Notes under the pieces: generated by a model
Databases searched by the model: none
What the model was told of the DNA's origin: nothing
What the model saw: the letters and a program-made list of their open reading frames with translations, nothing else
Source: Phormidium sp. FACHB-1136
Lineage (GTDB): Bacteria; Cyanobacteriota; Cyanobacteriia; Phormidesmidales; Phormidesmidaceae
Reading direction: 5' to 3'
NCBI RefSeq assembly: GCF_014697375.1
Contig: NZ_JACJRS010000006.1
Coordinates: 33,333-97,332, forward strand
DNA: 64,000 nucleotides
Shown here: positions 20,189 through 27,703 of the stretch, in pieces
How positions within the stretch are numbered: the first letter of the stretch is position 1
Layout of the letters: each line of letters begins with the position of its first letter
Program-made: the position numbers and the translations under genes

Positions 20189-20529
20189 TGTATCAAGTCG
20201 AAATTTCCAGCGTCGCTGAGGCTGAAGCTGATCAGGCATTTTTATGGATGGCCCAACAGATTTCTCAAGAGGCCGCTAAACAATGGTATCAAGGTTTACT
20301 TCAGGCCATTGAGTCTCTAGCCAAAATGCCAAGACGTTGCCCACTGGCACCAGAGAACAGTGCTTTTAGTGTAGAAATTCGGCAATTGCTATACGGCAAA
20401 GGACGGGGTAAATATCGAGTCATCTTTACTATTGTCGAGGATGCCAATAGCCTTACGATTCGTATTCTTCATATTCGCCATTCTGCTAAACAAAGATTAA
20501 ATGATAGCTCTTTGGATGAAACCAACTAG
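20185..20529 (+). CDS. RelE/ParE-family toxin
   Basis: This 114-residue protein has the ParE layout: an N-terminal strand (MMYQVEISSVAEAEADQAF), two helices (AKQWYQGLLQAIESLAKMP, then RRCPLAPE), a strand IRQLLYG and the terminal RVIFTIVED...IRILHIRHSAK. Related toxins poison DNA gyrase or cleave ribosome-bound mRNA, and the sequence does not settle which. Start and stop overlap with the antitoxin supports a working operon. Confidence 0.85.
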   Translation: MMYQVEISSVAEAEADQAFLWMAQQISQEAAKQWYQGLLQAIESLAKMPRRCPLAPENSAFSVEIRQLLYGKGRGKYRVIFTIVEDANSLTIRILHIRHSAKQRLNDSSLDETN

Positions 20530-20546
20530 ATTTATCCTTAAGAACT

Positions 20547-20756
20547 ATGAAAATCTTAGACACAGTAGCCCTAACCCAAAATCTACCCGATCTAGGTTTA
20601 TACAAAGGCCAAGTTGGCACTATTATCGAAGTCTATGAGCCAACGGTCTTTGAAGTGGAGTTTGTTGACCTCAATGGCAAAACCTATGCCGTTGAAACCC
20701 TTGAGGCTAGTCAACTGATGCAGCTTTACTATGCGCCCTTGCCCCAAACAGCCTAG
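20547..20756 (+). CDS. DUF4926 protein
   Basis: This 69-residue protein shows the compact SH3-like pattern of DUF4926: VALTQNLPDLGLYKGQVGTI, then VFEVEFVDLNGKTYA and ETLEASQL. In cyanobacteria these often pair with DUF6883 proteins in presumed toxin-antitoxin units; no such partner is adjacent. It lies 17 bases after the ParE-like gene on the same strand and may be co-transcribed. Confidence 0.8.
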   Translation: MKILDTVALTQNLPDLGLYKGQVGTIIEVYEPTVFEVEFVDLNGKTYAVETLEASQLMQLYYAPLPQTA

Positions 20757-20829
20757 ATGATAGAGCGACACAAAACTTTAAGTTTCTATATCAAAGTTGC
20801 TCAGCCGTCTTGGTAGTCGAGATGGGGAT

Positions 20830-21099
20830 ATGGGTAACATAGGAACAGTTCCCCTCACCAGAGCTATGGCACAGGCCACCGACGACAACCCCAATATCAA
20901 CCCCATCCAGGCGGCGCAAATTCTGGAGGAGATCCGAGCACTACGCCAGGAGGTGGAAGCGGCCAACCAAAGCACCAATGCCTTTAACCAAAAGTTTGGC
21001 ACCTACCAAAAGGCAACCCAGTGGGTGGTTCAGCTTGCTTTTAGCCTCATTGCGGTGGCTGCGGTGACGGTAATTGTTTCGACGGTGGTGGGAAAGTAG
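20830..21099 (+). CDS. Small tail-anchored membrane protein
   Basis: No family is recognised. The 89-residue product has an amphipathic coiled helix (QAAQILEEIRALRQEVEAANQ, about 30-50) and a C-terminal transmembrane helix (ATQWVVQLAFSLIAVAAVTVIVS), consistent with tail anchoring. The same membrane tail, diverged, ends the chimeric antitoxin at 27044. The ATG at 20830 or 20866 could be used; an upstream TTG is less likely. Confidence 0.5.
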   Translation: MGNIGTVPLTRAMAQATDDNPNINPIQAAQILEEIRALRQEVEAANQSTNAFNQKFGTYQKATQWVVQLAFSLIAVAAVTVIVSTVVGK

Positions 21100-21160
21100 T
21101 GAATTGTTAGGAGTGAAGCGAGTACTCAGTATAGATTTCGCTGTACTCATCTACTCTATA

Positions 21161-21991
21161 TCATGTTTTTTCAATGAAGCGATGATAATGTTCAGCAAGT
21201 AACACCCCGTCTATAGTATTTTTAGCGATCTCTATTTGCTTTAAATACTTACCTTCAAGCTCCATATACTGAATATAATCACGCAGAGATGGATGGATGT
21301 GGATCACCAAGTCTGCATCTATTGCAAGTAAATACAAATCAAATAGAGTATGAAAGTCCGCTCTAAGTAGAAGACCATTAGATATATGATTTGTTCCATT
21401 TTCGGCGTACGGATGGATATGTGCTGCTTCTAGTGTGTCTTTCACAGAACAACCTGAAATTAGACAGCAACCATATCGATCAATAAGATTCCTCCTGAAT
21501 CTAGGCTGTCCTTGCCTGATTGCAATAGATTTAAGAAGTCTTTTTCTTTGCTCTACTGGATTTTCTTTTTCACAAAAAGGAAATTCCTTGTTATCTATTC
21601 TAGAAATTTCTTCTTCTAACTCCGGCGATTCCGAATAATTTTCCTGAGAAAAGCTTTCTATAAGTTGCCTGATTGAATCAGGAATTGAATAGAGAAATGT
21701 TCTTCCTTCATCTGTAACTGTCCAAATCCTACTTTCTTTATCCAAACTCTTTCCATCAGATTTAACTCTTCCTTTGTGTAAGAGTCTTCCAATAGAAAGC
21801 CCTGAAATCTTATCAGTCCATGTATCACCATTTTTTCCAGGTTTATATATCTCTGGAATTCGATATTTCTTTCTCAGGCGCTCGGCTATAAACTGGTTGC
21901 TTGCACTTCCTCCAGCGTCTATAATTTCTCGCAAAATCTCATAACCCAAAACGTCTTTTTGACGCTCTTTTGAAATCTTCTCCCAGTTCAT
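21161..21991 (-). CDS. HNH endonuclease with N-terminal winged-helix-like domain
   Basis: This 276-residue protein ends with an HNH domain: RYGCCLISGCSVKDTLEAAHIHPYA, then NHISNGLLLRADFHTLFDLYLLAID. These carry the catalytic AAHI His, the central Asn and the terminal DFH His. It is the HNH_2-type fold found in restriction-like enzymes. The first 110 residues resemble a winged-helix DNA-reading domain as in Mrr-type proteins (ILREIIDAGGSASNQFIAERLRKKY, later IWTVTDEGRTFL). It has no methylase partner, so it may be a modification-dependent restriction enzyme; this is inference. It is AT-rich and transcribed opposite to its neighbours. Confidence 0.8.
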   Translation of the reverse strand: MNWEKISKERQKDVLGYEILREIIDAGGSASNQFIAERLRKKYRIPEIYKPGKNGDTWTDKISGLSIGRLLHKGRVKSDGKSLDKESRIWTVTDEGRTFLYSIPDSIRQLIESFSQENYSESPELEEEISRIDNKEFPFCEKENPVEQRKRLLKSIAIRQGQPRFRRNLIDRYGCCLISGCSVKDTLEAAHIHPYAENGTNHISNGLLLRADFHTLFDLYLLAIDADLVIHIHPSLRDYIQYMELEGKYLKQIEIAKNTIDGVLLAEHYHRFIEKT

Positions 21992-22363
21992 ATAACCTCT
22001 AAAAGTTCGTAGGATGCGTCAGTAATCTTCAGGATGCACTAGCGACAGCGTAACGCATTACCTCGATATAAATTGCCTCTCACCAGATCTCCCACTGTGG
22101 AATGGATTAGCAAAGCGTAATCTATTCCACGATGGTATCGGGGTTGATTGTAAACATTTTTGTGATCCTGAAATTTGCCTTAAATAACCACTTAGTTATC
22201 ATTGCAAACTAGCTCTTCCGGGTTCAGGATGAAGAGACTCGGCCTTAACGCACTATCTTTAGAGGACACCTCGATTAATTGCCTTATTCTGAATCAGAAG
22301 AGCCTGAAGCTCCAGTCATTTTAGACTGTTCAGATGCCCAGTAATTCAATTAATTAGGATACC
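21992..22363. other. 372-bp region with dispersed repeats and a relE scar
   Basis: It holds an imperfect palindrome of the GGATGC...GCATT kind (22031-22058, GATGCACTAGCGACAGCGTAACGCATT), a type that recurs near 28276. It also holds the decayed relE 3' end listed separately. No gene was seen. Confidence 0.5.
22139..22210 (-). pseudogene. Degenerate relE 3'-end remnant
   Basis: The stretch GGGGTTGATTGTAAACATTTTT, then TTAAATAACCACTTAGTTATC and TTGCAAAC, aligns along its length with the 3' end of the relE gene at 18790 and with the scar at 24033. It is more diverged than either. No reading frame survives. Confidence 0.6.
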
Positions 22364-22813
22364 CTAGAAAGAATCAATTATAGCATTCTTGATAGAGTCG
22401 ATGTAAGCATCTAGCTGTTGAATCTCCTGGCCATTACTATTTGTGCCAATTTTCTTGACTCCATCACCAACAGCCTTGCCAACGCCTGCCGCACCAATGC
22501 CACCTATTAGTGTAATTGCACCAGCGATTGCCGTAGGTGGAAATAGCATTAAAGCCACACCTGTAGCCATTGCAGCTAATCCAGCACCCCCAGCCGCTAC
22601 TGTGGTGATCTCACCGCCTGTTTGAGTGTTATTCATGGCTCTTTGGCATTGAACTTTTGCAGATTCAAAGCCTTCAATAACTAGCTTTGCTTCCTGCACA
22701 GTCATACTAATTCCTTTCCATGAAACTGGTGTTACCTCTGGACGTTCACCTACTTCAACACGATGTTGTTCCAACATTTGATTTACAAGGTCAACTGCGG
22801 CAGTAAGATTCAT
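22364..22813 (-). CDS. Small protein with glycine-zipper hydrophobic hairpin
   Basis: No family is recognised. In this 149-residue protein a soluble N-terminus (about 1-68) leads to two hydrophobic glycine/alanine-rich segments (about 70-115: AAGGAGLAAMATGVALMLF, then AIAGAITLIGGIGAAGVGKAVG) separated by PPTA, and then a charged C-terminus. The hairpin resembles those of pore-forming or membrane-inserting proteins. CGAGGAC precedes the ATG by about 8 bases. The next gene upstream is also a two-helix membrane protein of unknown role, on the same strand, 146 bases away. Confidence 0.55.
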   Translation of the reverse strand: MNLTAAVDLVNQMLEQHRVEVGERPEVTPVSWKGISMTVQEAKLVIEGFESAKVQCQRAMNNTQTGGEITTVAAGGAGLAAMATGVALMLFPPTAIAGAITLIGGIGAAGVGKAVGDGVKKIGTNSNGQEIQQLDAYIDSIKNAIIDSF

Positions 22814-22959
22814 AAGATATGTCCTCGAATGATCTAGCTTGTAAGTAAAGTCAGCTATGAAATACAGAGTATCCTTTTCTTAGCCTTTCCCCTAGCTAGA
22901 GTTGTATTTCTACTGACTAGGAGCAAAAGAAATCCATGTTGCCAATGGATTAGGGATAA

Positions 22960-23586
22960 TTACCGTTTGCAACTACGCTTAGATGAGAAATGGTGTACTA
23001 ATATTGCCCCACTGACGGCTAGATAACCTCCAGTATGGGTGTAAGTCTCCTTGGCGTTAATCAATCCGATATTATGGGTTCTTGAACCATAGGAATCCCT
23101 AGGGGCTGTTTCGTAAACTAAACCAACACCCATCATCAAGATGCCGACAGCAAACATAGACCAGCTTACTAAAATCATGAAGATATTAGGCCCAGTCTCA
23201 GAACTTGATTGTGCAGTAGATTGGCTAGCCGCAATTGGCGTATTGATTCTAGTCAATTGCTGATTTACTGAGGTCGTATTGGAGCCAGACAATGAAAACG
23301 GGTTCGTATCTTGACCGTCCTTAGATAAATGTGCTTTCATTTGCCACTCTGGCTGCCTACCAGTTTCCCGGCCATAGAACTTGATTAGATCTAGGCCAGA
23401 AATATCAAGACTGCATAAGGCATCCATAATTTTCTGTCTCAGGCTTTCATACTCAGCGCTTTTACCATGTTGACGGTTAAGCACGATAGTTAATTGAGAA
23501 CCAGATGAACTAACTTGGGGGGTAATATCTTGTCCAGTTAGTGCAGAACTGATTGCGGACTTAATTGGAGCCAGATCGATAGGCAT
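22960..23586 (-). CDS. Unknown membrane protein with cyanobacterial N-terminal domain
   Basis: The 208-residue product has a soluble N-terminal domain (about 1-95): IKSAISSALTGQDITPQVS, then LTIVLNRQHGKSAEYESLRQ and LIKFYGRETGRQPEW. I have seen this arrangement in other uncharacterised cyanobacterial proteins. A Ser/Thr/Gln-rich linker and two hydrophobic segments follow (about 140-165, ILVSWSMFAVGILMMGVGLVY, and about 190-205). I chose the ATG at 23586, preceded by GCGAGAG, over an upstream start. Function unknown. Confidence 0.6.
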   Translation of the reverse strand: MPIDLAPIKSAISSALTGQDITPQVSSSGSQLTIVLNRQHGKSAEYESLRQKIMDALCSLDISGLDLIKFYGRETGRQPEWQMKAHLSKDGQDTNPFSLSGSNTTSVNQQLTRINTPIAASQSTAQSSSETGPNIFMILVSWSMFAVGILMMGVGLVYETAPRDSYGSRTHNIGLINAKETYTHTGGYLAVSGAILVHHFSSKRSCKR

Positions 23587-24032
23587 AGTCAAATTCTCTC
23601 GCTCATGCGACAACTAGTAGCAGGCGCTACCTTGCTTGAGTTGTAGCTCTTAGGATACGTTATGCTATTGCTAAAATATCTATTTTTTGCACAGCATAGA
23701 TGACGCTTTGCTAATTCACGTCATACCCCAAAAGACCACACCAATTATGGTGTAGTGAATACGTTATCGGTTCAGCGACCAAGAAGACAGACCAAACGAC
23801 TAGGCTCAGTAGACGCTTGAGTCTCTGAGCGTTGGCAGATGAACATTAAGCACAACTCATCTACCTATTTAAGAATACCCGCATGGGCAGAAAATCAACT
23901 TCTTGCAAAACTAAAATCAATGCTTCTTAGGATATGCTGACAATAACGCAACACTCCAACATCTATCAGAATTTTTCTTCAAAAAACCTCCACTGTATGG
24001 ATGACGCTACACTAGTCAATCCCACAGTGCTT
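23587..24032. other. 446-bp gene-free stretch
   Basis: AT-rich sequence without a credible coding frame. No repeat, RNA or promoter could be singled out. Its right end adjoins a relE scar. Confidence 0.45.
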
Positions 24033-24107
24033 CTGGGGTTAGCCGTAAACATTTTTCGGTGCTGACATCAGTCCAAAATAACCACTTGGTTTTCACTGTC
24101 AACCTTA
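24033..24107 (-). pseudogene. relE 3'-end remnant fused to the vapC stop
   Basis: TGGGGTTAGCCGTAAACATT, then CGGTGCTGACATCAGTCC, AAAATAACCACTTGGTTTTC and TGTCAACCTTA closely match the last 75 bases of the relE gene at 18790. The homology stops at TTA, which is now the vapC stop codon. So the vapC 3' end was joined to a relE fragment, probably by recombination. Confidence 0.7.
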
Positions 24108-24494
24108 CTGAGGTTCCCAGAGGCGCTGGATCGGGTAGGCATCCATCTGGCTATCCTGGCTGACAAGGAACAGATTATGATTGATAGCCTGGGCAATAAG
24201 GATTCTGTCAAAAGGATCACGGTGGTGCAGAGGCAACGATAGATAAACCTCCAAGGCTTTGAACGTGATAGGCAATGACGTAATACCCAAGGCTACCAAG
24301 TTAGGCTCAAGGGTGCTAAACGGGGCAGAGAGAGCGAGTTTACCAATGTTGGCCTTAATAGCAATTTCCCAAAGAGAAGCAATGCTGACAAAAACAGTGG
24401 GAGTAGTTTCAATTTGGGTGCGGGTAAGAGCAGGGAGTCGGGTATCGTTATCGAGAAACCAGATCAGAGCGTGGGTATCAAGCAAGAGGGTCAT
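24105..24494 (-). CDS. vapC: VapC-type PIN-domain toxin
   Basis: This 129-residue PIN-domain ribonuclease has the acidic residues expected for metal binding: Asp in LLLDTHALIWFL, Glu in ASLWEIAIKANIG, and Asp-Asp in HHRDPFDRILIAQA. VapC toxins cut tRNA or rRNA. The antitoxin gene lies two bases upstream on the same strand. Its stop codon coincides with a relE scar, so the extreme C-terminus (after RLWEPQ) may have been trimmed or replaced. Confidence 0.9.
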   Translation of the reverse strand: MTLLLDTHALIWFLDNDTRLPALTRTQIETTPTVFVSIASLWEIAIKANIGKLALSAPFSTLEPNLVALGITSLPITFKALEVYLSLPLHHRDPFDRILIAQAINHNLFLVSQDSQMDAYPIQRLWEPQ

Positions 24495-24496
24495 GG

Positions 24497-24715
24497 CTAC
24501 ATGTAGTCTTTGAGATCTTCTAAAGGCGCGTCAAAGTCATCAGCCATGGTGAACATTCCTTTCATCGTTCCAGCTTGGCGATATTGCCCAGGCGATGCCT
24601 CAGAGGATAGATTTTTTTCATATTTAGCCGCTAGATATTCAGCATAATGAAGGACTTCTGTTTGCAAATCTGGAGAGAGTTTCTCAATCGTTTCAATTAA
24701 CTGACTCGATAGCAT
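24497..24715 (-). CDS. vapB: VapB-like antitoxin (DUF2281 type)
   Basis: This 72-residue acidic protein (LIETIEKLSPDLQTEVLHYAEYL, then a toxin-wrapping tail MADDFDAPLEDLKDYM) matches the DUF2281 antitoxins that precede PIN toxins. AGGGAGA touches a first ATG but stands 6-7 bases before the second, so the second ATG (24715) is the better start. It forms a two-gene operon with the downstream vapC. Confidence 0.85.
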   Translation of the reverse strand: MLSSQLIETIEKLSPDLQTEVLHYAEYLAAKYEKNLSSEASPGQYRQAGTMKGMFTMADDFDAPLEDLKDYM

Positions 24716-24807
24716 CGACATTCTCCCTAGAAAGAATCAGAGTTTTCTTTGTGGGCTTAGACTTGGCCTTGGTCTTAATATCAGATCATTGCCCCTGGAT
24801 AAAATTT

Positions 24808-25029
24808 TTATAATTCTAATCGACCTTTCACCACTTCCCAAGAAGAGCCTATTTTTGGATCTGCCTGATATTGCTCCAACCGTCGATCAAGTTCCTGGGT
24901 TTGTGCATCGGTCCACGGCAATTCATCTGACTCAGCCAGAATACTATCCCAAAGATCCTCAGCTAACTGAATACGCTCCGCCACACTAAGCTGAGAAATC
25001 TCCATTTTCAGCAGCGGATGGCCACTCAT
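24808..25029 (-). CDS. Orphan addiction-module antitoxin
   Basis: The 73-residue sequence LLKMEISQLSVAERIQLAEDLWDSI...ELPWTDAQTQELDRRL is the short antitoxin family usually followed by a RelE toxin. No relE gene follows; the next gene is vapB, 92 bases on. A relE fragment lies 0.7 kb further in the same direction, so the toxin may have been lost when vapBC arrived. Confidence 0.85.
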   Translation of the reverse strand: MSGHPLLKMEISQLSVAERIQLAEDLWDSILAESDELPWTDAQTQELDRRLEQYQADPKIGSSWEVVKGRLEL

Positions 25030-25183
25030 CACAAAACCTAGCAGAACAATGCACCTATCTTAACTTCATTGTCTGCGGATTGCCTCAGTTCAACCCAAGC
25101 GTCTAAGCCAAGGCTACAGATGTCTATGCCTAACAGCTTCCAACATAGCTACCGTGGATAACACCTTATCCCATGCCCCTGTC

Positions 25184-25231
25184 TCATCCTAGTCAGGCAT
25201 AATGGGAGGTAGGTACAGCATTGTCATCCTC
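25184..25231 (+). repeat. Leader repeat, copy 2
   Basis: The same block as at 19011 (TCATCCTAGTCAGGCATAAT, then GGGAGGTAGGTACA) directly precedes the intact DUF3782 gene. CATAAT could be a -10 box. This is the presumed native context of the leader. Confidence 0.7.
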
Positions 25232-25241
25232 CCAAGCATCC

Positions 25242-25940
25242 ATGGCAGACCCCGTTACCCTTCAGGATATCTACGACCTCTTCAAAGCCTCCCAGGCCGA
25301 CCTCCAAGCCTCGCGAGAAGAATTTGATCGTCGCATGGCAGAATCTAAAGCCGAAGCAGAGCGGCAGATGGCAGAGGCTAAAGCCTCGCGAGAAGAATTT
25401 GATCGCCGTATGGCAGAAGCTAAAGCCGAAGCAGACCAGCGCATGGCGGAAGCTAAAGTCGAAGCAGATCGGCGTATGGCAAAATTGGAAGAAATTGCCG
25501 CCAACACCAGCCGGGAAGTAGGGCGTTTGGGTGATCGTTGGGGCACCTTCGTTGAGAACTTGGTTGAACCAGCGGTATTGCGGTTATTTCAAGCACGAGG
25601 CATAGACATTCAAACCACCTATCGCCGAGCCAAATCCACCCGTCCCGCCGCCCGAATGGAAATTGATATTCTGGCCATTGATGGCGATGTGGCCGTAGCG
25701 ATTGAAGTCAAATCTCGACTCACCCAGCAAGATATCGATGACCTATGTGAAAAGCTTCAGAAATTTAAGCTTGCCTTCCCAGCATACGCATCCCATCGAA
25801 TCTATGGAGCCGTTGCCGCCATTGAATTTGTGCAAGACGTAGACCGCTACGCCTACCGCAAAGGTCTATTTGTCATTCGCCAGTGCGGCGACTCTGTAGA
25901 ACTAGCCAATGATGAGAGCTTTCAGCCTAGAGCCTGGTAA
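25242..25940 (+). CDS. DUF3782 protein with PD-(D/E)XK nuclease-like core
   Basis: This 232-residue protein starts MADPVTLQDIYDLFKASQ. A coiled coil built of near-identical units follows (REEFDRRMAE and AKAEAD.RMAEAK, about 20-85). The C-terminal domain has RWGTFVENLVEPAVLRLFQARGI, then MEIDILAIDGDVAVAIEVKS, the Asp...Glu-x-Lys signature of the PD-(D/E)XK nuclease fold. DUF3782 proteins are common in cyanobacteria, but their activity is not established. The coiled repeats probably drive oligomerisation. A damaged copy lies at 28404. The next gene (DUF2283) starts 6 bases after its stop. Confidence 0.85.
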   Translation: MADPVTLQDIYDLFKASQADLQASREEFDRRMAESKAEAERQMAEAKASREEFDRRMAEAKAEADQRMAEAKVEADRRMAKLEEIAANTSREVGRLGDRWGTFVENLVEPAVLRLFQARGIDIQTTYRRAKSTRPAARMEIDILAIDGDVAVAIEVKSRLTQQDIDDLCEKLQKFKLAFPAYASHRIYGAVAAIEFVQDVDRYAYRKGLFVIRQCGDSVELANDESFQPRAW

Positions 25941-25946
25941 TCGATC

Positions 25947-26144
25947 ATGAAGACTTTGAAAATTTACCACGACAAACTTGGTAAAACCCTCACTGTCTGG
26001 TTTAGCGATCCATCCCAAGAGTTTATCACCGAAGAAACTGGGGAGGAGATTTTGTTGATGAAGAATCAGGTTGGCACCGTGATTGGCTTTGAACACTTAA
26101 ACTATGAACCGACCAAAGACAAAATTTTCAAAATCGAAAAATGA
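25947..26144 (+). CDS. DUF2283 protein, copy 2
   Basis: This 65-residue paralogue of the gene at 19079 starts MKTLKIYHDKLGKTLTVWF. It follows the DUF3782 gene by only 6 bases and overlaps the next gene as AAATGATG, so three genes probably form one operon. At copy 1 the DUF3782 gene is missing from between leader and DUF2283. Function unknown. Confidence 0.8.
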   Translation: MKTLKIYHDKLGKTLTVWFSDPSQEFITEETGEEILLMKNQVGTVIGFEHLNYEPTKDKIFKIEK

Positions 26145-26392
26145 TGCAGCTAAAACCGCGTGACATCGCCATTCAAAACAGCACACTCAAAGTTCTAATC
26201 CAAGAACTTGGTCAAGAATGTAAACGAGTGATGGAGCTAATTTCACAGCTTCAGTTATCTAACTTGCAAGAAGACCAAAAAAACGAAATTCTTTCTAGCC
26301 TAATTGTTTCATCCATCTATCTTAACAGCCATTGCAACGAAGCTTTTCAAGATTTACTAGCAGATGAACTAGATCGTTTATCCGATACTTAG
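26141..26392 (+). CDS. Unknown 83-residue partner of DUF2283, copy 2
   Basis: A paralogue of the gene at 19273 with the same four-base overlap. Its first 27 residues are identical to copy 1, and changes cluster in the second half (for example DQKNEILSSLIVSS). No catalytic or membrane motif was found. Conservation of both members of the pair in both copies indicates selection on the unit. Confidence 0.7.
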   Translation: MMQLKPRDIAIQNSTLKVLIQELGQECKRVMELISQLQLSNLQEDQKNEILSSLIVSSIYLNSHCNEAFQDLLADELDRLSDT

Positions 26393-26513
26393 CTTATTAG
26401 AATGAGCTAGCGACAGCGCACGAATCTGCTTTATTTTCCCCTCGTTCTAATCCAATGAGCTACATTCCTAGATACCCTAGGATAAAATTGAGACATTACT
26501 TTTGGTGGCAACT

Positions 26514-26711
26514 ATGTTAAAAACCCTATGGACCACAGTTCGGCAAGGCAAGATTGAACTCCTGGAATCAGAAGAACTCCCAGAAGGCGTAAGAGTTCTT
26601 GTCACCGTCCTCCCCGACGACGAAACTGAATTTTGGCAAACCGCCAGCCAACCCTCCCTAGATGCCGTTTGGGATAACACCGAGGATGATGTCTATGCCG
26701 AACTACTCTAA
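26514..26711 (+). CDS. MazE-like antitoxin
   Basis: This 65-residue protein (MLKTLWTTVRQGKIELLESEELPEG, then VRVLVTVLPDDE and an acidic tail ending EDDVYAELL) has the look of short cyanobacterial antitoxins with a swapped-hairpin start. It overlaps the downstream MazF/PemK-like gene by 17 bases. The pairing, rather than a precise family match, supports the call. Confidence 0.75.
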   Translation: MLKTLWTTVRQGKIELLESEELPEGVRVLVTVLPDDETEFWQTASQPSLDAVWDNTEDDVYAELL

Positions 26712-27024
26712 GCACGACATTATCTTAGTCCGTTATCCGTTCTCAGACCTGTCCGCCTCAAAAGTAAGACCTACTGTTATCGTCAGCGCACCCCATCCAT
26801 CTCAAGACCTTTTTATTACACCCTTGACCAGCAAAATAAATTCACTGTTGGCCGGAGAATTTATCCTGTCTAACTGGAAAGAGTCCGGCTTAAATATAGC
26901 AACAGCAGTTAAAAGAGGTGTGTACACAGTTCATAAAAGCTTGGTGTTCAAGGTCATTGATCAGCTAAATACTGCTGATGCTAATCAGCTTGAAGAATCC
27001 TTGCGATACTGGTTTGGTCTGTAG
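26695..27024 (+). CDS. MazF/PemK-family toxin
   Basis: This 109-residue protein starts MPNYSKHDIILVRYPFSDLSA, continues KVRPTVIVSAPHP and LFITPLTSKI, and then GLNIATAVKRGVYTVHKSLVFKVI. This is the PemK/MazF fold of endoribonucleases, with the expected strand-loop-KxRPxV motif. The ATG at 26695 lies inside the antitoxin gene, a common arrangement for MazEF pairs. Confidence 0.88.
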   Translation: MPNYSKHDIILVRYPFSDLSASKVRPTVIVSAPHPSQDLFITPLTSKINSLLAGEFILSNWKESGLNIATAVKRGVYTVHKSLVFKVIDQLNTADANQLEESLRYWFGL

Positions 27025-27043
27025 TTTATACGAATGATGCCGT

Positions 27044-27352
27044 ATGGCCATCCTCATCTCCCTACCCCCCGACCTTGAAGCCAAACTTCAGGCCAAAGCC
27101 GAACGCCAAGGACAAGACATCGCCGTTGTCGCCGCCGACCTCCTCAGCGACATCCTAGAATGGGACGAAGACGATACCGAAGCCGCCATCCAATGCAAGG
27201 CATCGCAAGTAAATCAGCGTATAGCTACCGTTAATCAGGATTCTGATAATCATTACAATTCAACCCAGTGGATGATGCCGCTTTCCTTTATTCTCATTGC
27301 CATTGCCACAATCACCGTCATTGCTTCAAGAATTTTTGACACACTAAGCTAG
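27044..27352 (+). CDS. Chimeric protein: ParD-like N-terminus fused to a membrane tail
   Basis: Residues 1-50 are nearly identical, also at DNA level, to the ParD-like antitoxin at 19934 (MAILISLPPDLEAKLQAKAE and onward to the EAAIQ segment). From about residue 52 the sequence changes to NQRIATVNQDSDNHYNSTQW and a transmembrane helix (MMPLSFILIAIATITVIAS), which resembles the end of the tail-anchored protein at 20830. The toxin-binding tail of the antitoxin is gone and no ParE gene follows. The frame is intact, so the fusion may be expressed as a membrane-tethered DNA- or toxin-binding protein. Its start context (GCCGTATGG) is also that of the antitoxin. Confidence 0.7.
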   Translation: MAILISLPPDLEAKLQAKAERQGQDIAVVAADLLSDILEWDEDDTEAAIQCKASQVNQRIATVNQDSDNHYNSTQWMMPLSFILIAIATITVIASRIFDTLS

Positions 27353-27412
27353 TGATCTATAAAAATACCTATGGCGAGATAGATTGTTTATCTGACCAAT
27401 AGCGAGTTAATC

Positions 27413-27703
27413 ATGAAACGACAAGATGTCCTAACACTAATTCAGTCACACCAAGCTCATCTAGAAGCTCTTGGTGTCAAAACCCTAGAGCTATTCGGTT
27501 CTGTTGCCCGTGATGAAGCTGGCCCCACTAGCGACGTTGACTTTTTAGTTGAGTTCAGTCTAGAACCCACCTTATTCGATCTATTCAACGTGCAGCACTA
27601 CCTAGAAGATATCCTGGGTTGCTCTGTAGATTTAGGCACCCGCGCCGCCCTCAAAGCCCACCTTCGCATTTCCGCCACCCAGGAAGCGATCCGTGTCTTC
27701 TAG
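27413..27703 (+). CDS. mntA: MntA-type minimal nucleotidyltransferase (antitoxin)
   Basis: This 96-residue nucleotidyltransferase has the GSx10DxD signature in LFGSVARDEAGPTSDVDFLVEF. In HepT/MntA systems this enzyme modifies the HEPN ribonuclease HepT with AMP units and silences it. The next gene is a HEPN protein overlapping by 11 bases, as expected for the pair. Confidence 0.9.
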   Translation: MKRQDVLTLIQSHQAHLEALGVKTLELFGSVARDEAGPTSDVDFLVEFSLEPTLFDLFNVQHYLEDILGCSVDLGTRAALKAHLRISATQEAIRVF

